Source: Apostichopus japonicus (lineage: Eukaryota > Echinodermata > Holothuroidea > Aspidochirotida > Stichopodidae). From it: a stretch of DNA of 64,000 nt. A program made the position numbers and the translations under genes. Of this stretch, positions 34,901 to 57,184 are shown in pieces. The DNA lies in assembly GCF_037975245.1 (NCBI RefSeq), contig NC_092567.1, positions 26,656,876 through 26,720,875 of the forward strand, written 5' to 3'. The notes beneath the pieces are model-generated. The model was not told where the DNA came from. It ran no database searches and worked only from the letters and a program-made list of their open reading frames with translations. Position 1 is the stretch's first letter, and each line of letters starts with the position of its first letter.

Positions 34901-36763
34901 ACACCTTCAATTCTCTTTTTTTATTCAAGTAGTAACTTAACAGTTGCACTGGAGTGACATGCAATATCAGTTTAACATGTGCCAAACAGTTCAGGAATAC
35001 ATTGGGGTATGTCCTGTGGGTCAGTTTGTGAGGAATCTGCTGAGCTAAGCAAAAGTAGTTTTCATCACTTTTCAGAGCCAGAGACGAAAAAGCCCTCACC
35101 GCTAACCCTTCTATGGATGATGTTTCTGCAGGTAGGGCAAGCCAGACCAAGTGGACTGTGATCAGGGATACCAATAATACCTGCAAGAATCATAGATGCA
35201 CCCAAATTGGTCAAGCTTATCAAAATTGGTGACTGGAAGTGTTGTTGCAGACATAGACCTGGTTACTGCTTACACAGTATTGCTCATATGTGTATTTACA
35301 CACTGCACCTTGCATACTGAAATCTCTGAAAATACATCTTTATGGACCTAAAATGATAATTGCATAGAATTCTGTTGTGGTTTATATTGTGACGACTATG
35401 AAAAGTATCATTTTGGTAAAAAAAAAAAAAATCATTTTTCACTTAAGGTGGCATACTCCTATTAGAGTCTATATCAATCCGCTCGATTGTTCTCCTTCAG
35501 GAAAAGTGCCAAAAAGCAGCGGGAGAACATCTTTTGTGACCTGTTATCAATCATAATCTAGTTTTTTTGTGGCTTGCATGTTGAAGAGCATGAATGGAAG
35601 TACATGTGATGAAAAAAATGGGTCAATTGAGGCAATTTTAGACCCCTTTAGGCCTCCCGGGAGCAGCGTAGGAAATTTGTTTACCATTGAGTGAAGAGGT
35701 TTGTTTACAAGTGACGAAAACTTCCGGCTCGGATAGCAAAAAATCTTCACTGTCATGGTACGGAAAATTGATGGTTCCATGAATGGCCAACTTGTCAGCT
35801 ATCCGGCGATGGGTAGCGTTTAGCTAGTGAAAACTTCTATCTAGACTTAGAGACCACATTACTTTTGTGATTTAGTGTGTAAGTCAATGGGGCTTTTAAT
35901 GGGCGTATGCTACCTTACAGTAGTTGTATTATTTTGGTTGATCTTTAGAAACAGTGGGTCAGACCATTGAGAAAATTAAATTAAACATGTTAAACCTAAT
36001 TTTTCCTTACTTTGAATGTTTTAATTAATTGTTGGAAATGGTTTACATTGATTTAAGTTAATACCAACACCTTTTTAAGGAATTATTCAGGCCAGATTTT
36101 GAAAAAGATCCAGCCAGATTTTGAAAAAGATCCGACCGGATTTTGATATAAATCTGGCCGGAACCGGATAATTGCTCACTATCCGGCAGGATACTCCGGC
36201 CGGACCGGATATCCGGTGCATCCCTAGCGAGTTTTATATTAATTTGATGAATAAAAATAGTGATTTGTTGGTGGCATTCGACTAAGGTGTGATGTTGTAA
36301 ATTATGTTAAACTTGTAAGCTAGTGTGCCATTTTCCATATAACCATGTGGGCTATATTACAATGGATATAACTCTACAAGACAATTACCTTGATGAGAAC
36401 ATCATGTGGCTTTGATACAGTAGGTTTTAGCGTCTCAACCATCTGTAGCACTTGGTTTCCTCCATACTTTCCGATTTGCCATGCAGAAGATGTTAACGGT
36501 TCGGCTGATTGTGTTGAGTAAAACCTGCTTCTTCCGTAGACTGCTTGATTATGTATGGGACGAGTTCCACGACAATGATTTGTACAGATTGACGATGAAA
36601 ATAACATTAGCCTCATAGGCCTAGTGTTACTCTTTGCTTTGGTGGAGACGTAAACATTTGCACTTTCATTACGAAGAGAACTTTCCATACTCTTACGATG
36701 GAGAACTTCACGAAATGAAATAGTCTTTGAAAGAAGAACACATCCCTGACGCATGCATACCAT
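28963..36763 (-). CDS. RTN4IP1: RTN4IP1-like mitochondrial NAD(P)H oxidoreductase, complete
   Basis: Seen: two coding exons, complement(36389-36763) and complement(28963-29958), joined in phase 0 (LIK|VYAASVNP), about 456 aa against 396 in human. Exon 1 has a basic, Ser-rich, acid-poor N-terminus that fits a mitochondrial presequence, then SAWQIGKYGG and PHDVLIK. Exon 2 carries ASVNPIDVRTRGGYG, FPLTLGRDCSGVV, the nucleotide-binding loop GGSGGIGTFG (about residues 256-265), LGAHHAVDYKS and HTRGKVVVNV. Known: MDR-superfamily quinone-oxidoreductase-like protein of mitochondria, implicated in coenzyme Q synthesis; human mutations cause optic atrophy (OPA10). Odd: nearly the whole enzyme lies in one 996-bp exon, and the single intron (6.4 kb) is filled with repeats. 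The first ATG of the frame (36763) is used; starts further in are possible. Confidence 0.92.
30576..36226. mobile_element. Large hAT-like composite in the RTN4IP1 intron
   Basis: Inverted ends TAGGGATGCACTGGATCC (left) and GGTGCATCCCTA (right), both followed inward by CCGGCCGGAACCGGAT-like sequence. Flanking 8-mers GTGAGATT and GCGAGTTT match at 6 of 8. No transposase coding was recognised in its 5.6 kb, most of which is the repeat complex at 31282-35914. Confidence 0.7.
31282..35914. mobile_element. TIR element with internal 942-bp tandem duplication
   Basis: Left end GGTGGCATACTCCTATTAGA and right end TTAATGGGCGTATGCTACC are inverted repeats. A 5-bp repeat, TTACA, flanks the complex (31277-31281, 35915-35919). 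Left ends recur at 31282, about 32224, 33166 and 35448; right ends lie at about 33635 and 35914. Order: L-A-B, L-A-B, L-A-R, about 1.2 kb of unique DNA, B-L-A-R. Repeated small minus-strand ORFs (77 and 105-116 aa) track segments A and B and match no family I know. Confidence 0.75.
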
Positions 36764-36972
36764 CGTCTTATATTTACAGCCTAAATTAAGCGACTTCAAA
36801 GAAATAGTGTTCAACGTGGTGCGGAATGTCGCAACTTACTCCTCAGAGACTAGGTTTAATTCGCAAGTATTTCATGCTTAAGTTCTCCATGGATATTACC
36901 CTACTGAGGTACATTTCAAAAGCATGAGACACTTGATAGGGAAACAATGGCTGCATGAACGTAAGTTGACTA
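36764..36972. promoter_or_regulatory. Upstream flank of RTN4IP1
   Basis: This is immediately upstream of the RTN4IP1 start codon (minus strand). No clear core promoter motif was seen. The transcription start is unknown. Confidence 0.25.
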
Positions 36973-38542
36973 TTAAAGGGTGTGAAGACTCGCGCAAAAA
37001 GAAACGTCTAATGCCGGTAATCTTATTATTTAGTCTAACTTTTGTGATCATAATGCAACTGAGGTCAAACTTATGTATAGCACTAAAAGTAGTTATTTGG
37101 AGTCTAGTCGAAATAATGACAGAAAATTGTCGGACGAAGGTGATATTCAATGGTGCAAATTTTTAAAAATTTTAACTATTCACCAAAAAATATAAAACTT
37201 TTATATTGCACATATCCAATTAGTTCCATACAACTTGAAAGATGAATTTTCGAGTTATTATAGCCGACATTCCTCGAGAAATTAAGATACACAAGAAAAA
37301 AGTTGAAAATAATTCATAAATGACTCTCCTTAAATCTGGAGTCCTACCTATAATTTTCAAGTAGTTTTCAATTGGTTACACCATAAGCTCACCTAGATTA
37401 ATATGGGGGCCGGGGGGGGGGGCGGACTCTGGCAGTGGTGGCCCACCAATATAAATTACCCGAATTTTCCATCCCTTACATATGAAGTGCATGATACCTA
37501 TCATTTTCCAGTAGGTTTCAACTGGTTACCTCATAAGCTGACCTAGGTCATGGAGGAGATGGGCATTTTGGGGGTACCTGGCAGGGGGACCCCACTAATA
37601 GAAATTACTGGAAATGCCCATCCCTTACATATAGAGTCCTGTCAAGTGGTTACCTCATGAGCTGACCTAGGCCATCCGTGAGGGGTCAACTATTGATGAC
37701 TGGCGAACCTACCCCACCACCAATAATCACTGGCGATGGCAATGTGTTGCCTTGGGGCCACACCTGCCACATGGTACTTACTTTGATGGGGTTACCAATG
37801 AAAGCTGATCTAGTTTAGCTTTTAGGTGAATTTAAAGTTGCCCTCCCAGCCACACCCACCACTGCAGGTATGCCAGTCGACTGGTTTCATATACAGGAAT
37901 GCACTGTGAACATTGTGGTGTACAAGGCAATTGGTTACCTTCCCAGCTAACCAAACCCTCTGGGCTCCCGGTCTATTAGTTTATGCTTATACAGATAACA
38001 CTTAGCATTACAATAACATAGTTGTAATGTTATTGAATATGCATATGATACACGTGTTTAAACGATGCACTACATTGTAGAATCTGCACTTGTTGGTTAA
38101 CTTGAGCTGTGCATTTGTATATTGCTATATAAGTTAAAAGCATGCCGTATGTAGCATTGCTGCACTAGAGTCCATGACTGTCCAATCTAAATTAGACGTT
38201 TCTTTTTGCGCGAGTCTTCACCAGGCGCGTAGCCAAGGGGGGGGGGTGATGGGGGCAGCCGCCCCCCCCCCCTTGAGCATATATTTTAAATGTTTTTATG
38301 ATATCGCTAGTAATTTCAAAAGAGAAAATGCTAAGATGCACTTACGAGGCCTGGGAAGTGCCATTTCCAGCGATCTGGGAGGCATTTTCAGCCAAAATGT
38401 TCTTGTATGCTTCGCGCCAACTATGGTGGCGCTAAGCTTGGATAGTTTGCAATGCCGTATCTACGGCTCTGATAGTTTGTCTACATTTTCGCCCCTCCCT
38501 TGTCAAATTCCTGGCTACGCGCTTGGTCTTCACACCCTTTAA
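36973..38542. mobile_element. TIR transposon with perfect 38-bp ends, interrupted by a hAT element
   Basis: Left terminal repeat 36975-37012 starts AAAGGGTGTGAAGACTCGCG. The right one is its exact complement, but is split into 38191-38221 and 38534-38540 by the 304-bp element at 38222-38525. Inside, blocks like GGTTACCTCATAAGCTGACC recur three or four times. No transposase was seen. The superfamily is uncertain. Confidence 0.8.
38222..38525. mobile_element. hAT-like MITE inside a terminal repeat
   Basis: Ends CAGGCGCGTAGCCAAGG (left) and CCTGGCTACGCGCTTG (right). A perfect 8-bp duplication, GTCTTCAC, lies at 38214-38221 and 38526-38533. It contains the hairpin module in reverse orientation (about 38347-38455). 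Confidence 0.93.
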
Positions 38543-38614
38543 AAAAATTGTCGAAATGTCCTCATATAATATACTGTATAAATTAAATATCGAAATACGA
38601 TAAATATATACCTG

Positions 38615-38867
38615 CAGGGGCGTAGGAAAAGAAATCTCGGAAATCTAGGAAAGAAAAAAATCTCATTTGGAGCACCAAATTGCATCTAAGGCCAGGTGAA
38701 AATGCAAATGGAGTGGGTGTTGAAGTGTGCTACATTGCACCACATTGCATCTGAGGCCACCTGGAAATGCCAAAAAAATTCCACCCCCTTCCCTTGGACC
38801 CCCCCCCCCCCGGCCGGCCATCAGTCTTTAGCCCCCCCCCCCTCACTCAAAAATTCCTACGCCACTG
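38615..38867. mobile_element. hAT-like MITE, 253 bp
   Basis: Ends CAGGGGCGTAGGAA (left) and TTCCTACGCCACTG (right, spelled with AATTCC before it). A perfect 8-bp duplication, TATACCTG, lies at 38607-38614 and 38868-38875. Its interior matches, in reverse, the element at 39952-40323. Confidence 0.93.
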
Positions 38868-39094
38868 TATACCTGATTTTTTATTCAAAATACGTGTAGG
38901 TGCAAACTACAGGCGAAGGCCGGTTTGCATTGGGCTCAGCTTTTCATTTCCATTTTATTCGTTTACCTTTAGTTTTCTACTTCTTTTATGATTTTTTTAC
39001 ATGTTGGCTCTTACATTCAATTTTATTATTGCATTTACACCTATGTTTTCTTTTTCTAGCAATTGGGGAAGATAAGCCTCGACAGTCCGAGCTT

Positions 39095-41115
39095 ATGGCA
39101 AGCCGTTTTAACATTTACCTCGCGATTCGACTTAAGTCGAATACATTTCACTTAAGTGGAATTCAATTTCACTTAAGCAGAATACTATTTAACTTAAGTG
39201 GAATTCTATTTCACTTAAGTGGAATACCATTCCACTTAAGCTTAATTGTATTTTACTTAAGCTGAATTCATCAACTTGTCACTGCATTTTACTTAAGCTA
39301 AATTCTATTTCACTTAAGTGGAATTGCATTCCACTTAAGTGGAATTGTATTCCACTTAAGTGGAAATGCATTTCACTTAAGTGGAATTGTATTCTACTTA
39401 AGTGGAATACAATTCCACTTAAGTGGAGGGTCCTGTCTATTTCACTTAAGTGGAATACAATTCCACTTAAGTGGAAATGCATTCCACTTAAGTGAAATGT
39501 GATTGGATAGTCTATTTCACTTAAGTGGAATGTGATTGGCTAGTCTATTCCACTTAAGTGGAATGTGATTGGCTAGTACATTTACCGCCAAATTTTACCC
39601 ATGCCTTTGCGCGCCATTATAAACAACTTGCCGCGATACGTGTACGTACGTACGTGGTGTCGATATGTGCACAATGAATATCGGCTGTCCATCGGGATCC
39701 AGCTAGCACTTAACATCCGTGCAAGGTGTGTACGTACGTACCTGACCTGGTACCTGACGAATACCATTACCAAAATAAAGCCATGGCAAATACATTATAA
39801 GTGGTTGGAGCTACAGCCGAAAACGCATTGACAAGGGCAAGAAAACGTTTTACTTTTTGTGGATTTGGGGTTTTGGATGGAATCTTTTATTTCGTCAAAA
39901 GTTTCACTATCTAAAAAATTACAAATTCTGCCTTTATTACTTAAACAAGATCAGTGGCGTAGGAAGGTACTTTTGAGTGGGGGGGCTGAAGACTGATGGC
40001 CGGCCTGGGGGAGGGGTCTAAGGGGAGGGGGTGTCCCCCTCCCCTTTGGATTTTTTTTGCATTTCCAGGTGGCCTCAGATGCAATTTGGTGCAATATAGC
40101 ACACTTCAACACCCACTCCATTTTGTAAAGAATTTTGCATTTTCACCTGGCCTTAGATGCAATTTGGTGCTTCAAATGAGATTTTTTTCTCATTTGGAAA
40201 TGAAAAAGGGGTTTTCTGACTTGCGGAGCGGGGGGGGCGGAACGATACTTCCGCCCCCCATATTTTTCACTGGGGGGGGCTGGCGCCCCCCCCAGCCCCC
40301 CCCCCCCGGTTCCTACGCCCTTGAACAAGATGTAAGTCGCCTCTGTTGTGCATCATACTGATTGTTCCCCTGTGCAAGTGAGGAAACAACACTTCGAATT
40401 GTGTCTCTAACAACAATTATTTGATCGCATTCCAGCAATGTTAGATGTGAATGATTAGCCGTAGCCATGATGTACACGTGCAACGAGGATCGACTAAATC
40501 ATCATATGTGATGAGCAATTGAATGCGTTACGACGAACAATACCCTAAATTGTATTTATATGTAAGCCACATATCAACATTTCCACTTAAGTGGAATTGT
40601 ATTTTACTAAAGCAGAATAGAATTCCACTTAAGTGAAATTGACGCCCAAAAGATGTTATTCCACTTAAGTGAAATTGAATTCCACTTAAGTGAAATTGAA
40701 TTCCACTTAAGTGGAATACATTTCCACTTAAGTGGAATTGTATTTCACTTAAGTGGAAATGCATTCCACTTAAGTGGAATTGTATTCCACTTAAGTGAAA
40801 TAGATGGGCTATTTAGCTTAAGTGGAATACAATTCCACTTAAGTGGAAATGTATTCCACTTAAGTGAAATACAATTCCACTTAAGTGGAATGCAATTCCA
40901 CTTAAGTGGAATTCATTTCCACTTAAGTGAAATAGAAATGTCCATTTCTACTTAAGTGAAATTGAATTCCACTTAAGTGAAATTGAATTCCACTTAAGTG
41001 GAATACATTTCACTTAAGTGGAATTCCATTTCACTTAAGTAGAATGTATTCCACTTAAGTGAAATGTATTCGACTTAAGTCTAATTGCGAGGTAAATGTT
41101 AAAACGGCTTGCCAT
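39095..41115. mobile_element. Foldback-type element with arms of tandem TTCCACTTAAGTGGAA palindromes
   Basis: Outer inverted repeats ATGGCAAGCCGTTTTAACAT (left) and their complement (right, ending GGCTTGCCAT). CGAGCT flanks both sides (39088-39093, 41117-41122). The left arm (39130-39566) has 19 CTTAAG sites and the right arm (40580-41080) 22, mostly within the 16-bp palindrome at about 21-bp spacing. The central 1 kb is unrelated and carries a hAT MITE. No coding. Known: foldback elements have long inverted arms with internal tandem repeats. Confidence 0.8.
39952..40323. mobile_element. hAT-like MITE nested in the foldback element
   Basis: Ends CAGTGGCGTAGGAAGG (left) and GTTCCTACGCCCTTG (right). 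A perfect 8-bp duplication, AACAAGAT, lies at 39944-39951 and 40324-40331. It shares its interior with 38615-38867 in reverse orientation. Confidence 0.93.
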
Positions 41116-41122
41116 ACGAGCT

Positions 41123-41760
41123 ACCCTCTCAAAATGACCTATATACTTACCCTCGAAAATACTTACATGACTATCTTGAATGACGCTATCTTCACACGGT
41201 AACAATAACACCTAGATGCCACCAATCATATGACGGTCCATCGAGGTAAATGAATCATTCACCTCGCTGTGACGGTCTAGGTTGGGCTGATTGTATAGCT
41301 TCCGCGTCAAATTAACAAACTCCCAAAGTAAGTGAAATTTCGGCACAACAGCTCAGCTCTACCGTGTAAAATAGCGTTTTTGTGTGGACACTATATATTG
41401 CGCATAGCTCGTTCGAACATATGTTGTTTTGTACATAAAGGGCTCGATACTATATCCAGTTTATAATAACACTCACATGATGTTTGATCATCAGTAAATA
41501 CGTAACAATGCTATTTGTGCGAACAATAACACAGTGACAAAGAAACTTACCACAATCTGCACGCTCGTGAGAACTTCACTGTGATTTGCTCGTTCAGGTG
41601 ATATGTTCCAAGCTATATGCCTACTTGTACAAAATTTGACTGACTAAATCAAGCAAAGACTGAAAGAGTATTGGAACAGTTTAAAGACATTTCTTTGAAC
41701 GGCTGATCCGACTACACATAGTATTCAAGTATTAATCGTCGTGTAGCTTTAACTTTAAAA
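41123..41760 (+). promoter_or_regulatory. Putative promoter/5' flank of cathepsin D
   Basis: No repeat or coding sequence was recognised between the foldback element and the cathepsin D start codon. No TATA box was found at a convincing position. Confidence 0.3.
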
Positions 41761-53692
<11,932 letters not shown>

Positions 53693-53970
53693 ATTACTAA
53701 GAGACAAACATCCCTTAAACTTTCTCCTCCACTAATTAACAAGCTTAATTTTTTTTATGAAGCAGTAGATTTCTAAATTTCTTATTCAATGAATATACAA
53801 TGAAGTGTATTATTGGTGCAGGTTTGTAAGTAATATTGATTATCATTCAGAACTTTTAATGGAAATTCGTAGTGAAACGCTTATTTCGCAGCACCCTAAG
53901 TTGAGTTTTTTTTCTCTTATCGGGTCGTCTTTAGACTGTGTACATGTAAGCAGAAGGTATTTGTACTTGT

Positions 53971-53976
53971 AATAAA
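53971..53976 (+). terminator. Candidate CTSD polyadenylation signal
   Basis: AATAAA lies about 280 bp past the CTSD stop codon. Another AATAAA lies near 54294. Confidence 0.45.
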
Positions 53977-54309
53977 GAGTTGAAGTCGGAAACATACATT
54001 TGTGGTTACAGACATTAGCTTTTGAAAGAAGCATTTCGATATTAAGAGTACAACCTTGATACATAGAGAATCGTAATTCACAGCATTAAAAGGCTTGTTA
54101 TGTTCAATGAACTATATCATAGTTGGATGGCTAGAGGTGCTGAGTAATATTTCAGACTTAAAACTTTATTTAGTAAGTTCAAATGGTAGTTTGTTATCAA
54201 AAATTAAGAGTATAAGACCCCTCCCCTTAGACCACTCCCCTTAAACCACTCCCATTAACTGCTAACCCGGATGATGTAACAATGTATCATTTGCAATAAA
54301 AAATGCAGT

Positions 54310-55420
54310 TTTTGATGCTTTGTTAATTTGAATTATTTTGGGACTCATTTGTGGAAGAATATTAACCTCCATCTTGTGGAAATCAAAGCAAACTGTTGCT
54401 ATTTTGTGTTACTTAGGCAAAAATGAATGTGAAATGTGAAATCTCATGGAGGGTGACCGGGACAGATTTATGTATTGTGAAAATTGTCCTTGGCCTTTCG
54501 AGTGGGGGGGGGGGATGATGATAGAAATATATTAAACTCAAGCAGGCATTCCTCTTCCACTTTTGGTTAGAAACAATAGCTTTTAAAATGAACCTTTAAC
54601 ATAGTAGCTATTATTACCTTACCTATTGATGAATTTTGAGCCAGTAAGTGGAAATGGCCTGCTGAATTCTTTCATTTTCTTTCAACGTTAAACTAAGTTT
54701 CTCTGAACATCTAAACACTTTTTTAGCACTTTACTTTTGGCTCTTTTTGTCATAATAGATACTTCCTGTTAGGAATTATGGGTAATCCATTGTTTTAATT
54801 GCGATTGTTTCCACTCATTGTTCAAGCTTATAATGCCTGACTGACTGACTATGGTCTATCATGTGGGGGGGGTCTGTTGTTATGAGGGATAGGAGGAGCC
54901 TACTGTTTGACTGATGCTGAGGTGTTAGCTTAGCTGCTACTGAATTTCGTATTTCTCATTTAAAGTAATCAAATTCATTCAAGTTGGATTCCTTTCTTTC
55001 ACAAACTGAAAGAAATGTTTGACAAGATTGAATAAATTACTTTCGCCTATGTGTTGGGATTGTTGATTTTCTTTAGATTCACTTTAGTGCAAATTTATAT
55101 AAATTCATTGTATTTCTTCAGTTTTCTTTTGCTCAGGAATTATTTTACTGATGTTGATCAGGGCAGAAGAGAAGGAGGCTGCTCCCCCTTCCCCTACCTC
55201 CCCCCAAAACTTGTAAAAGATATATGCATCGATGCAGTAGGGCACTAAAAATCCTTTCTCCCCCACCCCTCCCCCTTACCAAAAGTTTGAAGAAAAAGGT
55301 CTGTAGGACATTTCAACATTTCACTACTTGGCTACTATGGTAATGCTGTCAGCTAACCTGTAATTGCTGTCCCTCTTTCCACGGCTAAAGACAGTCTGCT
55401 ATCTCAACCTTTAAAGGTTG
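54310..55420. other. Intergenic DNA downstream of CTSD
   Basis: No gene or bounded element was recognised. It contains G/C homopolymer runs near 54505 and 54864. Confidence 0.4.
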
Positions 55421-55424
55421 GTCC

Positions 55425-55790
55425 ATTGCTGGTTGGAGATGGGGCTGCCATTTATACCCTCAATTTGGGTCCCTTCCTGGTTGGAGATGGGCTGCCATTT
55501 ATACCCTTAATTGTGGGTCCCTCCCTGGTTAAAGATGGGCTGCCATTTATACCCTCAATTGTGGGTCCCTTCCTGGTTAAAGATGGGCTGCCATTTGTAC
55601 CCTCAATTATGGGTCCCTCCCTGGTTAAAGATGTGTTGTCATTTATACCCTCAATGGGGTCCCTCCCTGGTTAAAGATGGGCTGTCATACCCTCAATTGT
55701 GGGTCCCTCCCTGGTTAAAGATGAGCTGCCATTTTTACCCTCAATTGTGGGTCCCTTCCTGCTCGGAGATGGGCTGCCTCCTGATGTGAT
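55425..55790. repeat. ~54-bp tandem repeat, about 7 copies
   Basis: Unit contains GGTCCCTCCCTGGTTAAAGA, then GGGCTGCCATTTATACCCTC. The PSLVKDGLPFIPSIVG-type ORF is a repeat artefact. Confidence 0.92.
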
Positions 55791-57184
55791 AAAATCATTG
55801 AAAATAATACATTGTTGAGTTCAGTTCGATATCATTTAATTGTTTTACCTAAACAGTGCGCGAGTCTTCACTCACTTTAATTCTATTTTCTATCTAGTAT
55901 AAGATAACCCTTTCATAAAAATGAGCATCTTTTGTTGTTTGATTTTGGTATGCAATGGTAATCTTAAGAAGTTTTTGATTTAAAGTATTCACAGGTTTTG
56001 TAATGTTCTATCTTCTTTAATCATCAAATATAGTTTGTTATGAATAAAATTTTGTTTTCCTTCTTATCTCTGGCATTCTTTATGTTTCTGTGAGGAGTTG
56101 GGGGTGGGGGGGGGGCTAAAGAGCATGTTGTCCCCAGAAATCCCCATGTAGGCGCATCCTTAGAAGATCTCACGGGAGGTCCTTGCCCAAGCGCAATAAC
56201 TATCCACATCAGTGGCGGAGATTTCTTGTCAGAAGTGGGGGGGTTGCAGGCCATTGATGAAATAAAAAGTCATAACTGCTGGCTCACTATCTAAGTGGAG
56301 CGCCACCATAAGTTGGCGCGAAGTGCACAAGAATTTTTTGGCAAATATTGCCTCCCAGATTGCAGTAAATGACACTGCCCAGGCCTTGAAAAGCTGCATT
56401 TAACCAGGGGCGTATGCAGGATTTTCTAACCCGGGGGCGCGTATTACTATCTAAGCGGAGCGCCACCATTGGTTGGCGCGCAGCGTACAAGCAAATTTCT
56501 GGTTTTGGTACCCCCAGATCACCGGAAATGGCACTTCTCGGGCTTGAAACTGACGAACCATGTGTACACTTTTGCCTGAGAACCGAGTTTCTTCCAAATA
56601 CTTTTTTTCTCATCTATAACCTTTTTGAAGATTGTCACCAGTCACACATCATGTTCGACTTCATCACATATCCTGTGGATCATTGCTTTTGTAGGTGATT
56701 CTTCATCGCGGCCCACAATATCCGTCAGCCCCACTGTTCAGAATTTGAAAATTCACAATTCTCGTGAATAAATTCACTTCAAAACATACCCATAATGTTG
56801 CACAAAATATCATCTATGGACAACCGATATAGAAAAACCTCCTTCAAACCCTAACAGACGGGTCAAAATTGCACGAGTATGATGAAGTATGATGAAGAAT
56901 GTAGGTTAGGGAATTTTCGAAAATTCAGACGGCCAAAAAAATTTCGTTGAAGGAAATAAAAATATTCCAGACCGAACACTACACACATCGTCAGTTTTGA
57001 GCATGGGCGCAGATCAGTCTTGGATAATGGTGGGGACGCGTGTCTGTTCTATGACACTATCTAAGCGGAGCGCGACCATGGGTTCGCGCGTAGCGTACGA
57101 TTTTTTGGGCAAATATACCTCCCAGATCGCCGGAAATAACACTTCCCAGACCTAATGATGCTCCTAAACCTCCTTAAGTTTTAG

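Noticed and set aside
31382-35780. Four near-identical 77-codon ORFs and three 105-116-codon ORFs on the minus strand
   Set aside because: They follow the repeated transposon segments, match no protein family I recognise and lie in an intron. Identity reflects recent duplication and not coding constraint.
56406-56446. Additional hAT 5' end (CAGGGGCGTATGCAGG)
   Set aside because: It precedes a hairpin module as in other elements, but no partner end was found, so it is left as a fragment inside the outer element.
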